Notes under the pieces: model-generated | What the model was told of the DNA's origin: nothing | What the model saw: only the letters and a program-made list of their open reading frames with translations | The model's database searches: none | Assembly (NCBI RefSeq): GCF_046035435.1 | Contig: NZ_JBFNFH010000023.1 | Reading direction: 5' to 3' (one strand) | From: Helcococcus bovis | GTDB lineage: Bacteria > Bacillota > Clostridia > Tissierellales > Peptoniphilaceae | Length of the DNA stretch: 23,676 nt | Program-made: the position numbers and the translations under genes | Shown: positions 15,883-22,447 of the stretch, one piece after another | How the letters are laid out: every line of letters starts with the position of its first letter | How positions within the stretch are numbered: position 1 is the stretch's first letter

Positions 15883-16971
15883 TTAATTAGCCTTATATTT
15901 ATTCCATGTTTCTTCATTGAATGGTGGTACAATTTTACCATCAATGATATCTTTTTGCTTTTGCATAGCTTTTTCATGTAATTCTTTTGGATATAATGAT
16001 TTATCTGTGTGATCCGGGATACCTACTGCTGCTTCCTTTGAAGAATAAACTAGAGTTTTCCCACCAATCTTTTCACCTGATAAAATTTTATTTGTCACGT
16101 CATATATTGCAACATCTACTCTCTTTAATGCTGATGTCAAAACATTCTTTGGAGCTAATCTTGATTGATCTTGATCCACCCCAATTGCAAATTTATTAGC
16201 TTCTTTTGCCGCCTCAATAACACCTTTACCTGCACCCCCTGCAGCGTGGAAAACAACATCAGCACCACCATTAAAAATCTTTGTTGCTATTGATTTTCCC
16301 TTAGCTTCATCACTGAAGCTATCAGCATATTGTACAACCACTTCAATTTTTTTTCCTAACTCTTTGGCAGCATCTTTTACGCCTGCTCTGAAGCCATAAT
16401 CGAATTGATCAATAATAACACCCTTTTTACCTCCAACAAATCCTACTTTATTTGTCTTAGTTGTATTAGCAGCGATATAACCCACCAAATATGAAGGCTC
16501 TTGTGCCTTAAATACTACTCCTGTTAAATTTGGTTGAGTTTTTTCATATGCATAATCAATTATTGCAAAATTTTTATCAGGAGATTGTTGCGCTGCCATT
16601 TCTACTTGATTAGCTAATAAGAAACCAATACCCCAAGCAACATCAACATTTTTATCTACTAATCGATTTAAATTTGGTAAATAATCAGAATCTTGATCAG
16701 ATTGAATATATGTTACTTCTGCTCCGGTATCATTTTTAAACTTTTGTAAACCTTTCCACGCTGATTGGTTAAATGATTCATCATCAACTCCTCCCGTATC
16801 TGTAACCATACCTGCTAACTTACCCTTAAAATCTTTATCTGATTTTTTAGGTTCAACTTTTGTTTCTGATGATTTTTCTTCTTTCTTTGTTTCATTTTGC
16901 TTTGTTGTACCACAAGCAACTAATGAAAATACAAGCACGAATGCTAATAAAAATGATAATAATTTTTTCAT
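15883..16971 (-). CDS. BMP-family nucleoside-binding lipoprotein
   Basis: A 362-residue precursor with an N-terminal lipoprotein signal (MKKLLSFLLAFVLVFSLVAC); the lipobox LVAC places the lipidated Cys at residue 20, followed by a charged linker to about 48. The mature part shows the BMP/PnrA pattern: GMVTDTGGVDDESFNQSAWKG, QSDQDSDYLPNL, EPSYLVGYIAA, NKVGFVGGKKG, FDYGFRAGVKDAA, GGAGKGVIEAA and GVDQDQSRLAP. In this family the aromatic and Asp residues of these loops bind purine or pyrimidine nucleosides. It is first in the operon and feeds the ABC transporter encoded directly downstream. The start has GGAGGAG six bases upstream. Confidence 0.95.
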   Translation of the reverse strand: MKKLLSFLLAFVLVFSLVACGTTKQNETKKEEKSSETKVEPKKSDKDFKGKLAGMVTDTGGVDDESFNQSAWKGLQKFKNDTGAEVTYIQSDQDSDYLPNLNRLVDKNVDVAWGIGFLLANQVEMAAQQSPDKNFAIIDYAYEKTQPNLTGVVFKAQEPSYLVGYIAANTTKTNKVGFVGGKKGVIIDQFDYGFRAGVKDAAKELGKKIEVVVQYADSFSDEAKGKSIATKIFNGGADVVFHAAGGAGKGVIEAAKEANKFAIGVDQDQSRLAPKNVLTSALKRVDVAIYDVTNKILSGEKIGGKTLVYSSKEAAVGIPDHTDKSLYPKELHEKAMQKQKDIIDGKIVPPFNEETWNKYKAN

Positions 16972-17011
16972 TTTTCTCCTCCATAAAATTTATACTTTAT
17001 TGTATACATTT

Positions 17012-17017
17012 ATTATA
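17012..17017 (-). promoter_or_regulatory. Candidate -10 box of the nucleoside operon
   Basis: TATAAT on the minus strand lies about 40 bases before the lipoprotein ATG, in a 136-bp gap that must hold the operon promoter. A second -10-like TACAAT occurs nearer the gene. Neither has a consensus -35 box, and I see no clear operator for a nucleoside repressor. Confidence 0.3.
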
Positions 17018-17090
17018 TTATGTTTTTATATATTTCGCTAGTATTTTTTGAAAAAGTATTCACTATTATAATATATTTTAAATACAAAAC

Positions 17091-17110
17091 TGAAAACATG
17101 TTCATTTTCA
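17091..17110 (-). terminator. Weak hairpin at the end of the ABC-F/BMP2 unit
   Basis: TGAAAATGAACATGTTTTCA on the minus strand begins at the stop codon of the second BMP gene and can form a short AT-rich stem. It is followed by GTTTTGTATTT. It would separate this unit from the nucleoside operon. Confidence 0.35.
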
Positions 17111-18121
17111 ATACTTATCATAACTTTCAATATCAAAAGGTATCTTTATTTCGCCTTTTTTTATTTTTTCAATTAAAGGTAGTATTTTATCATAAGTTTT
17201 TTTGTCATAAATGTTATTTTCTTGATACTTTGAAACTCCAACTGCTCCTTCCTTAATTCCCAATACTTTTTTAAAACCATCAATTTTTTTTGTTCTTAAA
17301 TAACCTTCTAATTCTGTTTTTATTACATTATCATATCTTTTTAACACAGAAATTATATGATTTGAAGGAGAAATTTTTGATTGATCTTCATCAAATCCAA
17401 TATAATATTTATTATTTTTTCTTGCACTTTCGATGATTCCTAATCCTGTATTCCAAACGGTTTGATATATTATGTCAACTCCATCTTCATACATCTTATC
17501 AGCTATTTCACTACCTAGCTTTTCATTGTTAAAATCATCTATATTTTGAGAATAAAAATCTATAGACTTTTTTAATTCTTTTGAAGCTTGTAAAATCCCT
17601 GCCTTAAAACCATATTCATATGGATCATTAATTAATCCTTTTGTTGGCCCAACATATCCTATTTTGTTTGTTTTAGTAACCAATCCTGCTAAATATCCTG
17701 CTAAATATGATGATTCTTCAGTTTTAAATAAAATTGAATTTACATTTTTTTTAATAGGATCTATAACCGTATCAATAGCTATAAAATTTGAATTTGGATT
17801 TGATTCAGCAGCATTTTCTAATTCATTATTAACTAAAAAACTATCTACAACTATCAAATCATTCTTTTTATTTTCTAAAATATTTTTTAATCTATTATTA
17901 AAACTTTGATTGTTATTTGAAATATAATAATTAAAATTAGATTCTTTTTTATTATTTTGAATTGAATCATATATTTGCTTTGCTCTTCCATCATTTTCAA
18001 TATTTTCATTTAATAATACCAATGAAATATTTGTACTATTTTCATCATTTTTTTTACAAGATGTTATAAACATTACAAAAATTAACATAATAAATAATTT
18101 AACTAGTTTTTTATTCTTCAT
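17108..18121 (-). CDS. Second, diverged BMP-family lipoprotein
   Basis: The 337-residue precursor has a lipoprotein signal ending in the lipobox ITSC (Cys 22). The BMP fold is recognisable from TEESSYLAGYLAGLVT, NKIGYVGPTKG, EYGFKAGILQASKELKK, GLGIIESARKNNKYYIGFDEDQSKISP and the end EGAVGVSKY. The N-terminal ligand loop seen in the first BMP protein (DTGGVDDESF) is replaced here by LNENIENDGRAKQIYD, and the loop GGAGKG reads NTGLG, so the ligand may differ from that of its paralog. It overlaps the ABC-F gene by 11 bp and shares its transcript, rather than that of the transporter. It may use the transporter encoded downstream or act as a sensor; both are inference. Confidence 0.88.
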   Translation of the reverse strand: MKNKKLVKLFIMLIFVMFITSCKKNDENSTNISLVLLNENIENDGRAKQIYDSIQNNKKESNFNYYISNNNQSFNNRLKNILENKKNDLIVVDSFLVNNELENAAESNPNSNFIAIDTVIDPIKKNVNSILFKTEESSYLAGYLAGLVTKTNKIGYVGPTKGLINDPYEYGFKAGILQASKELKKSIDFYSQNIDDFNNEKLGSEIADKMYEDGVDIIYQTVWNTGLGIIESARKNNKYYIGFDEDQSKISPSNHIISVLKRYDNVIKTELEGYLRTKKIDGFKKVLGIKEGAVGVSKYQENNIYDKKTYDKILPLIEKIKKGEIKIPFDIESYDKY

Positions 18122-20051
18122 CTGTATTTTCCATTTCTTCTAATTGTTGATTTAATTCAAACCACTCTTCATCTATCTTTATTTTTTCTTCAGTAAGAAT
18201 TTTTATCTTACCATTCAATTCACTAGTTTTTTCAAAGTCCTCATAGACTTCTTTTTTAGTAAATTCAATATTTATATCTTCTATTGTATTGTCTATTTCT
18301 TCAATTCTATTCTCTAATTTTTTTATAGATGTTTTAATCTGTTTAATCTTTTTATTAAAATCTTTTTCACGCCTAATTTCTTTTTTCTTTTGAGTTTTGT
18401 TGATAGTTTCATTATTATAAATATTCTCACTAGATTCTTGCTTAGATAAGTAATAATCATAATTTCCATTATAAATATTGAATTTTACATCTTTAATTTC
18501 AATAATAGTATCGCAAACTTTATTTAAAAAATATCTATCGTGACTAATCATAAATGCCGTTGCTTCATATGAATTTAAGGCATCTTCCAAAACTTCCTTT
18601 GAATCAATATCTAAATGGTTTGTAGGTTCATCCATAAGTAAGAAATTAGAGTCTGATAACATAAGCTCTAATAAAGTAATTCTAGTCCTTTCACCCCCAC
18701 TCAAATCTCCAACAATCTTAAAAATATCATCTCCGATAAACATAAAACGTGCTAAATAAGATCTTAAATCATAATGTGTTAAACTAGGATATTTATCCCA
18801 AACTTCATCAATTATAGTTTTATCTAAATCTAAATTTTTTTGTTCTTGATCAAAATATTCTGGAAATACACTTTCCCCAAGTCTAACTTCTCCAGCATCC
18901 GGCTTAAGTTTATGAAGTATAATCTTAAACAATGTCGTTTTACCAGTACCATTTCCACCTATAAGTCCAACTTTTTGACCTCTATAAATGTTAAATGAAA
19001 TATCTTGATAAAGCATTTTATCATCAAACGACTTTGAAATATTAGAAACACTTAACACATCTTGTCCACTAACCCTTGCAGGTGTAAATTTCAACGCCAT
19101 TTTATCATCAAAAATTTCCGGTCTATCCATTAATTTCATTTTATCCAATAATTTTTGTCTAGAGCGTGATTGAGAAATACCTCGTTTTCTCATAGATCCA
19201 CCAAGGTTAGCAAATCTTTCAATTATCTCTTCTTGTCTTTCAATCTCTTTTTGTTGATTTTCATATGCTCTTTGAGCGACTTCTATTTCCTTTTTTCTTC
19301 TTTCAATGAAATTTGTATAATTAGTGTTATATGTATTTAACTTTCCATTTTCCAGTAAGAATATTCTATTAGCCACTTTATCCAAGAAATATCTATCATG
19401 AGATATAAATACCACTAATTTTCTACTTTCTTTGATGATACTCTCAACAAATTCAATAGTCTGCATATCCAAGTGGTTTGTTGGCTCATCCAAAAATAAT
19501 ATATCCGAATCAGATATCAATAATTTTGCAAGCTCTAATCTAGATTTTTCTCCACCACTCAAATTTACAATATCATCATTAAATCTTTCTCTTCCAAATC
19601 CCATTCCTATAAGTACAGCTTCAATTTTATTTTCAAAATATGCTCCACCCAATTCAGAATATTGTTCAATAAGCTCGGTATATTTAATTGTATTTTTTTC
19701 TAATTCCTCTAAATCATCATGATTTTCTAATTTTTCCTCAAGTTCTTTAAGTCTTCTTTCAATATCATGAATATAATCAAAAACTTCAAGCATCTCTTCA
19801 TAAATGGTCTTATCGCTATTTAAACTAATATTTTGATGCATATATCCAATTTTGACATTATTTCTTAAATAAACATTTCCCTCAAATTCGTTATCTTTTC
19901 CAGTAAGAATGTTAAACAAAGTAGTCTTCCCAGCCCCATTAGGCCCAACAATACCTACCTTATCACCAATATTTAAATTAAAACTTATATCTGAAAAAAT
20001 TTCCTTAATTCCAAATGATTTAGCCAATTTACTAACTGTAATTTCTGCCAT
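18111..20051 (-). CDS. ABC-F family ATPase (ribosome-associated)
   Basis: I choose ATG 20051 (MAEITVSKLAKSFG), with GAGGT four bases upstream; a longer reading from 20105 would begin inside the hairpin at 20089-20168. The product has 646 residues. Domain 1 has GPNGAGKT (36-43), LSGGEKSRLELAK and DEPTNHLD. A linker with alternating charges (about 245-300) contains RRKKEIEVAQRAYENQQKEI. Domain 2 has GGNGTGKT (about 361-368), LSGGERTR and a second DEPTNHLD. A charged coiled coil forms the last 90 residues. No membrane segments exist. This layout is the YdiF/Uup branch of ABC-F proteins, which act on the ribosome in translation; some relatives protect from antibiotics, but nothing here proves that role. 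Confidence 0.93.
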   Translation of the reverse strand: MAEITVSKLAKSFGIKEIFSDISFNLNIGDKVGIVGPNGAGKTTLFNILTGKDNEFEGNVYLRNNVKIGYMHQNISLNSDKTIYEEMLEVFDYIHDIERRLKELEEKLENHDDLEELEKNTIKYTELIEQYSELGGAYFENKIEAVLIGMGFGRERFNDDIVNLSGGEKSRLELAKLLISDSDILFLDEPTNHLDMQTIEFVESIIKESRKLVVFISHDRYFLDKVANRIFLLENGKLNTYNTNYTNFIERRKKEIEVAQRAYENQQKEIERQEEIIERFANLGGSMRKRGISQSRSRQKLLDKMKLMDRPEIFDDKMALKFTPARVSGQDVLSVSNISKSFDDKMLYQDISFNIYRGQKVGLIGGNGTGKTTLFKIILHKLKPDAGEVRLGESVFPEYFDQEQKNLDLDKTIIDEVWDKYPSLTHYDLRSYLARFMFIGDDIFKIVGDLSGGERTRITLLELMLSDSNFLLMDEPTNHLDIDSKEVLEDALNSYEATAFMISHDRYFLNKVCDTIIEIKDVKFNIYNGNYDYYLSKQESSENIYNNETINKTQKKKEIRREKDFNKKIKQIKTSIKKLENRIEEIDNTIEDINIEFTKKEVYEDFEKTSELNGKIKILTEEKIKIDEEWFELNQQLEEMENTDEE

Positions 20052-20067
20052 ATTTACCTCAGAAATT

Positions 20068-20096
20068 ATTATATCATTTATAAAAGAGCAATACAA
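20068..20096 (-). promoter_or_regulatory. Sigma-A type promoter of the ABC-F gene
   Basis: TTGTAT (20096-20091) and TATAAT (20073-20068) on the minus strand are 17 bases apart. The -35 box lies inside the outer arm of the terminator hairpin at 20089-20168. The expected transcription start is about 10 bases before the ATG, directly at the ribosome binding site, so the leader is very short. The hexamers and spacing equal those of the promoter at 5539-5567. Confidence 0.6.
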
Positions 20097-20168
20097 AAAA
20101 TCCACTTACGACACTGGTCCTCGGACCTGAAGTTCCTGCGGAGGTGCCTGCGTGGATTTTTTGTATTG
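20089..20168. terminator. Bidirectional terminator: 17-bp perfect stem enclosing a GC-rich branched core
   Basis: CAATACAAAAAATCCAC at 20089-20105 is matched perfectly by GTGGATTTTTTGTATTG at 20152-20168. The 46-base interior is far more GC-rich than the surroundings and holds two smaller stems, GGTCC-TC-GGACC (20118-20129) and CCT-GCGG-AGG. Each arm contains six T on one strand, so termination in either direction is possible. It ends the peptide cluster transcript (last gene stops at 20196) and borders the ABC-F promoter. Confidence 0.7.
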
Positions 20169-20195
20169 ATTATTTATATCATTATCAAATAAGTA

Positions 20196-20399
20196 TCACC
20201 TATTTTGAAAAATTATGTTTAATACAGCTAAAATTCCGGTAACTAAGATACCTATAATATAAAAATTTAGATATTTTTTCAACGGTGAAAAGTCCTTGTC
20301 CTTAAAACCTTTTATTGTTGTAAATAATAACATTACTAACAATATTATAAAAATTATAAGTAGTATCATTGTTATCTTGTTATGCATAAATATATCCAT
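20196..20399 (-). CDS. Small two-helix membrane protein, putative immunity protein of peptide 1
   Basis: The 67-residue protein has two membrane helices (about 9-27 and 44-63) joined by a basic loop with GFKDKDFS. The protein at 21245-21445 shows the same plan, the same start (MDIF-HN) and the same loop pattern (GFKNKNFS), so the two are paralogs. The ATG at 20399 overlaps the end of peptide gene 1 by 20 bp. Its ribosome site GGAAGA is formed by the codons for the DGR of the peptide tail. Small membrane proteins in this position usually protect the producer from its own bacteriocin; that role is inferred from context only. An internal ATG four codons in is an alternative start. Confidence 0.72.
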   Translation of the reverse strand: MDIFMHNKITMILLIIFIILLVMLLFTTIKGFKDKDFSPLKKYLNFYIIGILVTGILAVLNIIFQNR

Positions 20400-20763
20400 C
20401 TAATCTTCCATCTACTACATCTAGACCGTATGCTATAAGTCCACCTATAGAAGTTCCTACTAGCGTTAATGCTATATTTATTACCGCAGATAATGCCGAC
20501 CCAATTGAAATCCCTACATACTTCATTACAACTGGAGTAACTGTTTTAGCCCATTTTCTACCATTATCCTTTAAATATTTTTTTAATGCATATCCTTGAT
20601 AAGCTGAAACTCCCACACCGATAACTATTAATGCTACATCTATAGCTTTAGCTATATTCCCTCTATTATTCCACCAATGTTTTCCAAGACTTACTCCCCC
20701 ATCCAAATATTCCATCTCTTCTTGTTCTATCTCTACATAATTTTGTGGTAATACTAATTCCAT
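20380..20763 (-). CDS. Double-glycine-leader peptide 1 (large class II bacteriocin-like)
   Basis: The 127-residue precursor has a 23-residue leader (MELVLPQNYV to EEMEYLDGG) fitting the double-glycine type: G at -1 and -2, L at -4, M at -7, I at -12, as recognised by C39-peptidase ABC exporters. The core of 104 residues starts VSLGKHWWNN, has no Cys, and holds hydrophobic stretches with GxxxG motifs (GISIG, GTSIG), which mediate helix pairing in two-peptide bacteriocins. It ends in LDVVDGRLDGYIYA. AGGAGG stands six bases before the ATG. The core is longer than usual for class II. Two paralogs follow at 21426 and 22448. A killing function is inferred from leader, hydrophobicity and the adjacent small membrane gene. 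Confidence 0.8.
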   Translation of the reverse strand: MELVLPQNYVEIEQEEMEYLDGGVSLGKHWWNNRGNIAKAIDVALIVIGVGVSAYQGYALKKYLKDNGRKWAKTVTPVVMKYVGISIGSALSAVINIALTLVGTSIGGLIAYGLDVVDGRLDGYIYA

Positions 20764-20838
20764 ATTTTCCTCCTATTTTTATTATTTTTTATGATACTTA
20801 CAATTTTTTATGATTTATCATAAAATTTGTAACATCTG
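20764..20838 (-). promoter_or_regulatory. Leader region 1 with 19-bp spaced TCATAAA repeats
   Basis: On the minus strand TCATAAA occurs at 20813-20807 and 20794-20788, start to start 19 bp. An inverted copy at 20818-20824 makes a dyad TTTTATGAT-ATCATAAAA. The whole block, including ATGTTACAAATTTTATGAT and the AGGAGG site, recurs before peptide 2 (21807-21882) at about 85% identity with the same 19-bp spacing. This points to a shared regulator, such as a peptide-responsive one. I could not fix a -10/-35 pair. Confidence 0.5.
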
Positions 20839-20861
20839 CCTAAAATTTAATAAAATAATAT

Positions 20862-20946
20862 GTCGAGCCTCACCTCCCTATATTAATGTTTAATTTAAGT
20901 CTATCCTGAAGTTTCAGGATAGACTTATTATTTTTATAAATTTTTT
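20862..20946 (+). ncRNA. Possible antisense small RNA with C-rich anti-Shine-Dalgarno motif
   Basis: On the plus strand GAGCCTCACCTCCC (20865-20878) is followed by a perfect 15-bp inverted repeat (20896-20910/20913-20927) and then a T-rich run to about 20946, the form of an intrinsic terminator. TTGTAA at 20827-20832 and TAAAAT at 20851-20856 are 18 bases apart and could be its promoter. No plus-strand gene needs this terminator, and on the minus strand no T-run follows the stem. The RNA would be antisense to the leader upstream of peptide 1, and its CCTCC could pair with GGAGG sites. This is prediction only. Confidence 0.4.
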
Positions 20947-20991
20947 ACTAAAAAACTGTTTTATTATAAAATGAAAAAATAAATATACCTC

Positions 20992-21162
20992 TTATTTTTT
21001 ATTATCTTCTTTTGTAAAATAAAGAACTATAAAAATACTAATAAATGTTATTATTGATTTTATAATGTAAGAAAATTTATACATATCAAATAAATAAAAA
21101 TTAAGAATAAATACAACTAAAAATACTAGTATTGTTCGTATCAAAATACTATATTTTTTCAT
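20992..21162 (-). CDS. 56-residue two-helix membrane protein in the peptide cluster
   Basis: The ATG at 21162 follows AAGGAG (21171-21176) with 8 bases spacing. The frame reads MKKYSILIRTILVFLVVFIL and ends FTKEDNKK before TAA at 20992. Two hydrophobic helices (about 6-24 and 32-49) with a short loop and a charged tail are clear. An ATG five bases upstream is closed by a stop after five codons, so this start is preferred. It lacks the GFKxKxFS loop of the immunity-like pair and I do not recognise it. Its position after peptide 2 and its partner suggests an accessory or second immunity role. Confidence 0.6.
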   Translation of the reverse strand: MKKYSILIRTILVFLVVFILNFYLFDMYKFSYIIKSIITFISIFIVLYFTKEDNKK

Positions 21163-21244
21163 ACATAATTCTCCTTTATATTTTTCAACCTTAATATAAT
21201 TATTATATTTTGTTCATAAATATATTAATTTTAATAAAATATTA

Positions 21245-21445
21245 TTATTTTATTAAAATAGCTATAATTCCTAAAATTAAAGCTATTATCATAATAAATA
21301 TAATAATATTAATATTTTTCAATAATTTACTAAAATTTTTATTTTTAAATCCCGTATATAAAAAATATAAATAAGTTAATAATCCTATTATTGAAATTAA
21401 AATAGCTGCATACAGAAACAAATTATTATGCCCAAAGATATCCAT
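21245..21445 (-). CDS. Small two-helix membrane protein, putative immunity protein of peptide 2
   Basis: From ATG 21445 the product is 66 residues, MDIFGHNNLFLY onwards, with helices at about 9-30 and 45-65 and the loop GFKNKNFS. It is paralogous to the protein at 20196-20399. I choose this start because it aligns with that paralog, overlaps peptide gene 2 by the same 20 bp and stands four bases after GGAAGA; ATGs at 21448 and 21457 are alternatives. The ribosome site is again the DGR codons of the peptide tail. The two proteins have diverged, as expected if each protects against its own peptide. Confidence 0.72.
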   Translation of the reverse strand: MDIFGHNNLFLYAAILISIIGLLTYLYFLYTGFKNKNFSKLLKNINIIIFIMIIALILGIIAILIK

Positions 21446-21806
21446 CATATCTTCCATCTATTCTGTCTAATACATTTGACATTATTTGTCCTAAAGATGT
21501 TCCTATAGCTGTCATTACTAAATTTGCTATTCCTGCAACAAATCCTCCTATAGTCATACCTGCATAACCTACTATTTTAGAATAAACCATTTTAACGGCT
21601 TTATTAGCATTTTGTCTTAAAAATTTTTTTAATGCATATGAATTATAAATCCCTACACCAAATCCTGCGGCTGAAAAGATTACATACAAAGCAGTTCCTA
21701 CATTTTTTGCATTATTCCACCAATTATAGCCAACTCCTCCCCCATCCAAATATTCCATCTCTTCTTGTTCTATCTCTACATAATTTTGTGGTAATACTAA
21801 TTCCAT
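21426..21806 (-). CDS. Double-glycine-leader peptide 2 (large class II bacteriocin-like)
   Basis: This 126-residue paralog of peptide 1 has an identical 23-residue leader (MELVLPQNYV to MEYLDGG) and a different core of 103 residues starting GVGYNWWNNAKNVG. A WWNN block near the core start, an ALKK(Y/F)L block at about residue 60, the GxxxG motifs GMTIG, GFVAG and GTSLG, and the tail LDRIDGRYDGYLWA are shared or equivalent to peptide 1. There is no Cys. AGGAGG lies before the ATG and the same operator-like block upstream. The two cores could act together as a two-peptide pair, or each alone with its own immunity protein. Confidence 0.8.
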   Translation of the reverse strand: MELVLPQNYVEIEQEEMEYLDGGGVGYNWWNNAKNVGTALYVIFSAAGFGVGIYNSYALKKFLRQNANKAVKMVYSKIVGYAGMTIGGFVAGIANLVMTAIGTSLGQIMSNVLDRIDGRYDGYLWA

Positions 21807-21882
21807 ATTTTCCTCCTATTTTTATTTTTTTATGAAACTTACCGTTCTTTATGAATATCATAAAATTTGTAACATATGTCTA
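21807..21882 (-). promoter_or_regulatory. Leader region 2 with 19-bp spaced TCATAAA repeats
   Basis: It is homologous to 20764-20838. On the minus strand TCATAAA occurs at 21854-21848 and 21835-21829, again 19 bp apart, with the inverted copy at 21858-21864. Conservation of sequence and spacing while other bases changed suggests that these are bound sites. Confidence 0.5.
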
Positions 21883-21886
21883 TTTT

Positions 21887-22438
21887 TTATCTAATCATCT
21901 TAATAAGTTTGAAATTTTTATAAAATAATATACTAAATATTATAAAAATAAATGTCAAAAGTACATATTTTAAAATACTATTTGTTTGAACTGACAATAA
22001 ATTAATATATAAATATGTTAAAAGTATGAATATAGGTAAACAAAATATCAAAAAAAATGGTATATAATGTTTTTTATTTACATATTCTTCAAATTTGTAT
22101 TCTACATTTTGTATTACTTCTATATTTTTAAAAATTTCAATATTTAGTTTATCTACAAATTTCAAATTATCAAAATTTATGCAAGTTGATTTTATATTAT
22201 TAAATAAATTTTCATCACTCATTCCTGTTAAAAGAATTAGTAAAAAATTAAAATAATAAAAAATTTTATTTAATATACTCCCTTCATAATATGGCAATAT
22301 TTCAATAGAAAGTTGAGTTTGATTTTCGATTATAAAATTATTTTTTGATTTTAACTTTTCAAAAAATAGAATTTTTTTATCCGATTTTATTCTTACTAAA
22401 TTTGGGAAATCTTCCTTATATTCTATAGACAATTTCAT
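21887..22438 (-). CDS. Membrane protein of unknown function after peptide 3
   Basis: The 183-residue protein has a soluble first part (MKLSIEYKEDFPNLVRIKSD), a weakly hydrophobic stretch at about 58-72 and two clear C-terminal helices (about 126-147 and 155-174), then a basic end. It starts 9 bases after the stop of the broken peptide gene 3, the place where peptides 1 and 2 have their immunity proteins, but it is unrelated to those in size and sequence. It could be the immunity or accessory protein of peptide 3. I do not recognise the family. Confidence 0.65.
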   Translation of the reverse strand: MKLSIEYKEDFPNLVRIKSDKKILFFEKLKSKNNFIIENQTQLSIEILPYYEGSILNKIFYYFNFLLILLTGMSDENLFNNIKSTCINFDNLKFVDKLNIEIFKNIEVIQNVEYKFEEYVNKKHYIPFFLIFCLPIFILLTYLYINLLSVQTNSILKYVLLTFIFIIFSILFYKNFKLIKMIR

Positions 22439-22447
22439 ATTTTCATC

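Noticed and set aside
18111..20051. Calling the ABC-F protein an antibiotic resistance gene
   Set aside because: The domain layout fits housekeeping YdiF/Uup-like members and no resistance-specific linker can be recognised by eye.
18111..20105. Longer ABC-F start at 20105
   Set aside because: It would begin in the terminator stem upstream of the likely transcription start, while ATG 20051 has a good ribosome site and the family N-terminus.
20106..20151. tRNA-like or integron attC-like fold
   Set aside because: There is no cloverleaf with conserved tRNA bases and no RYYYAAC/GTTRRRY pair; the core only forms small stems.
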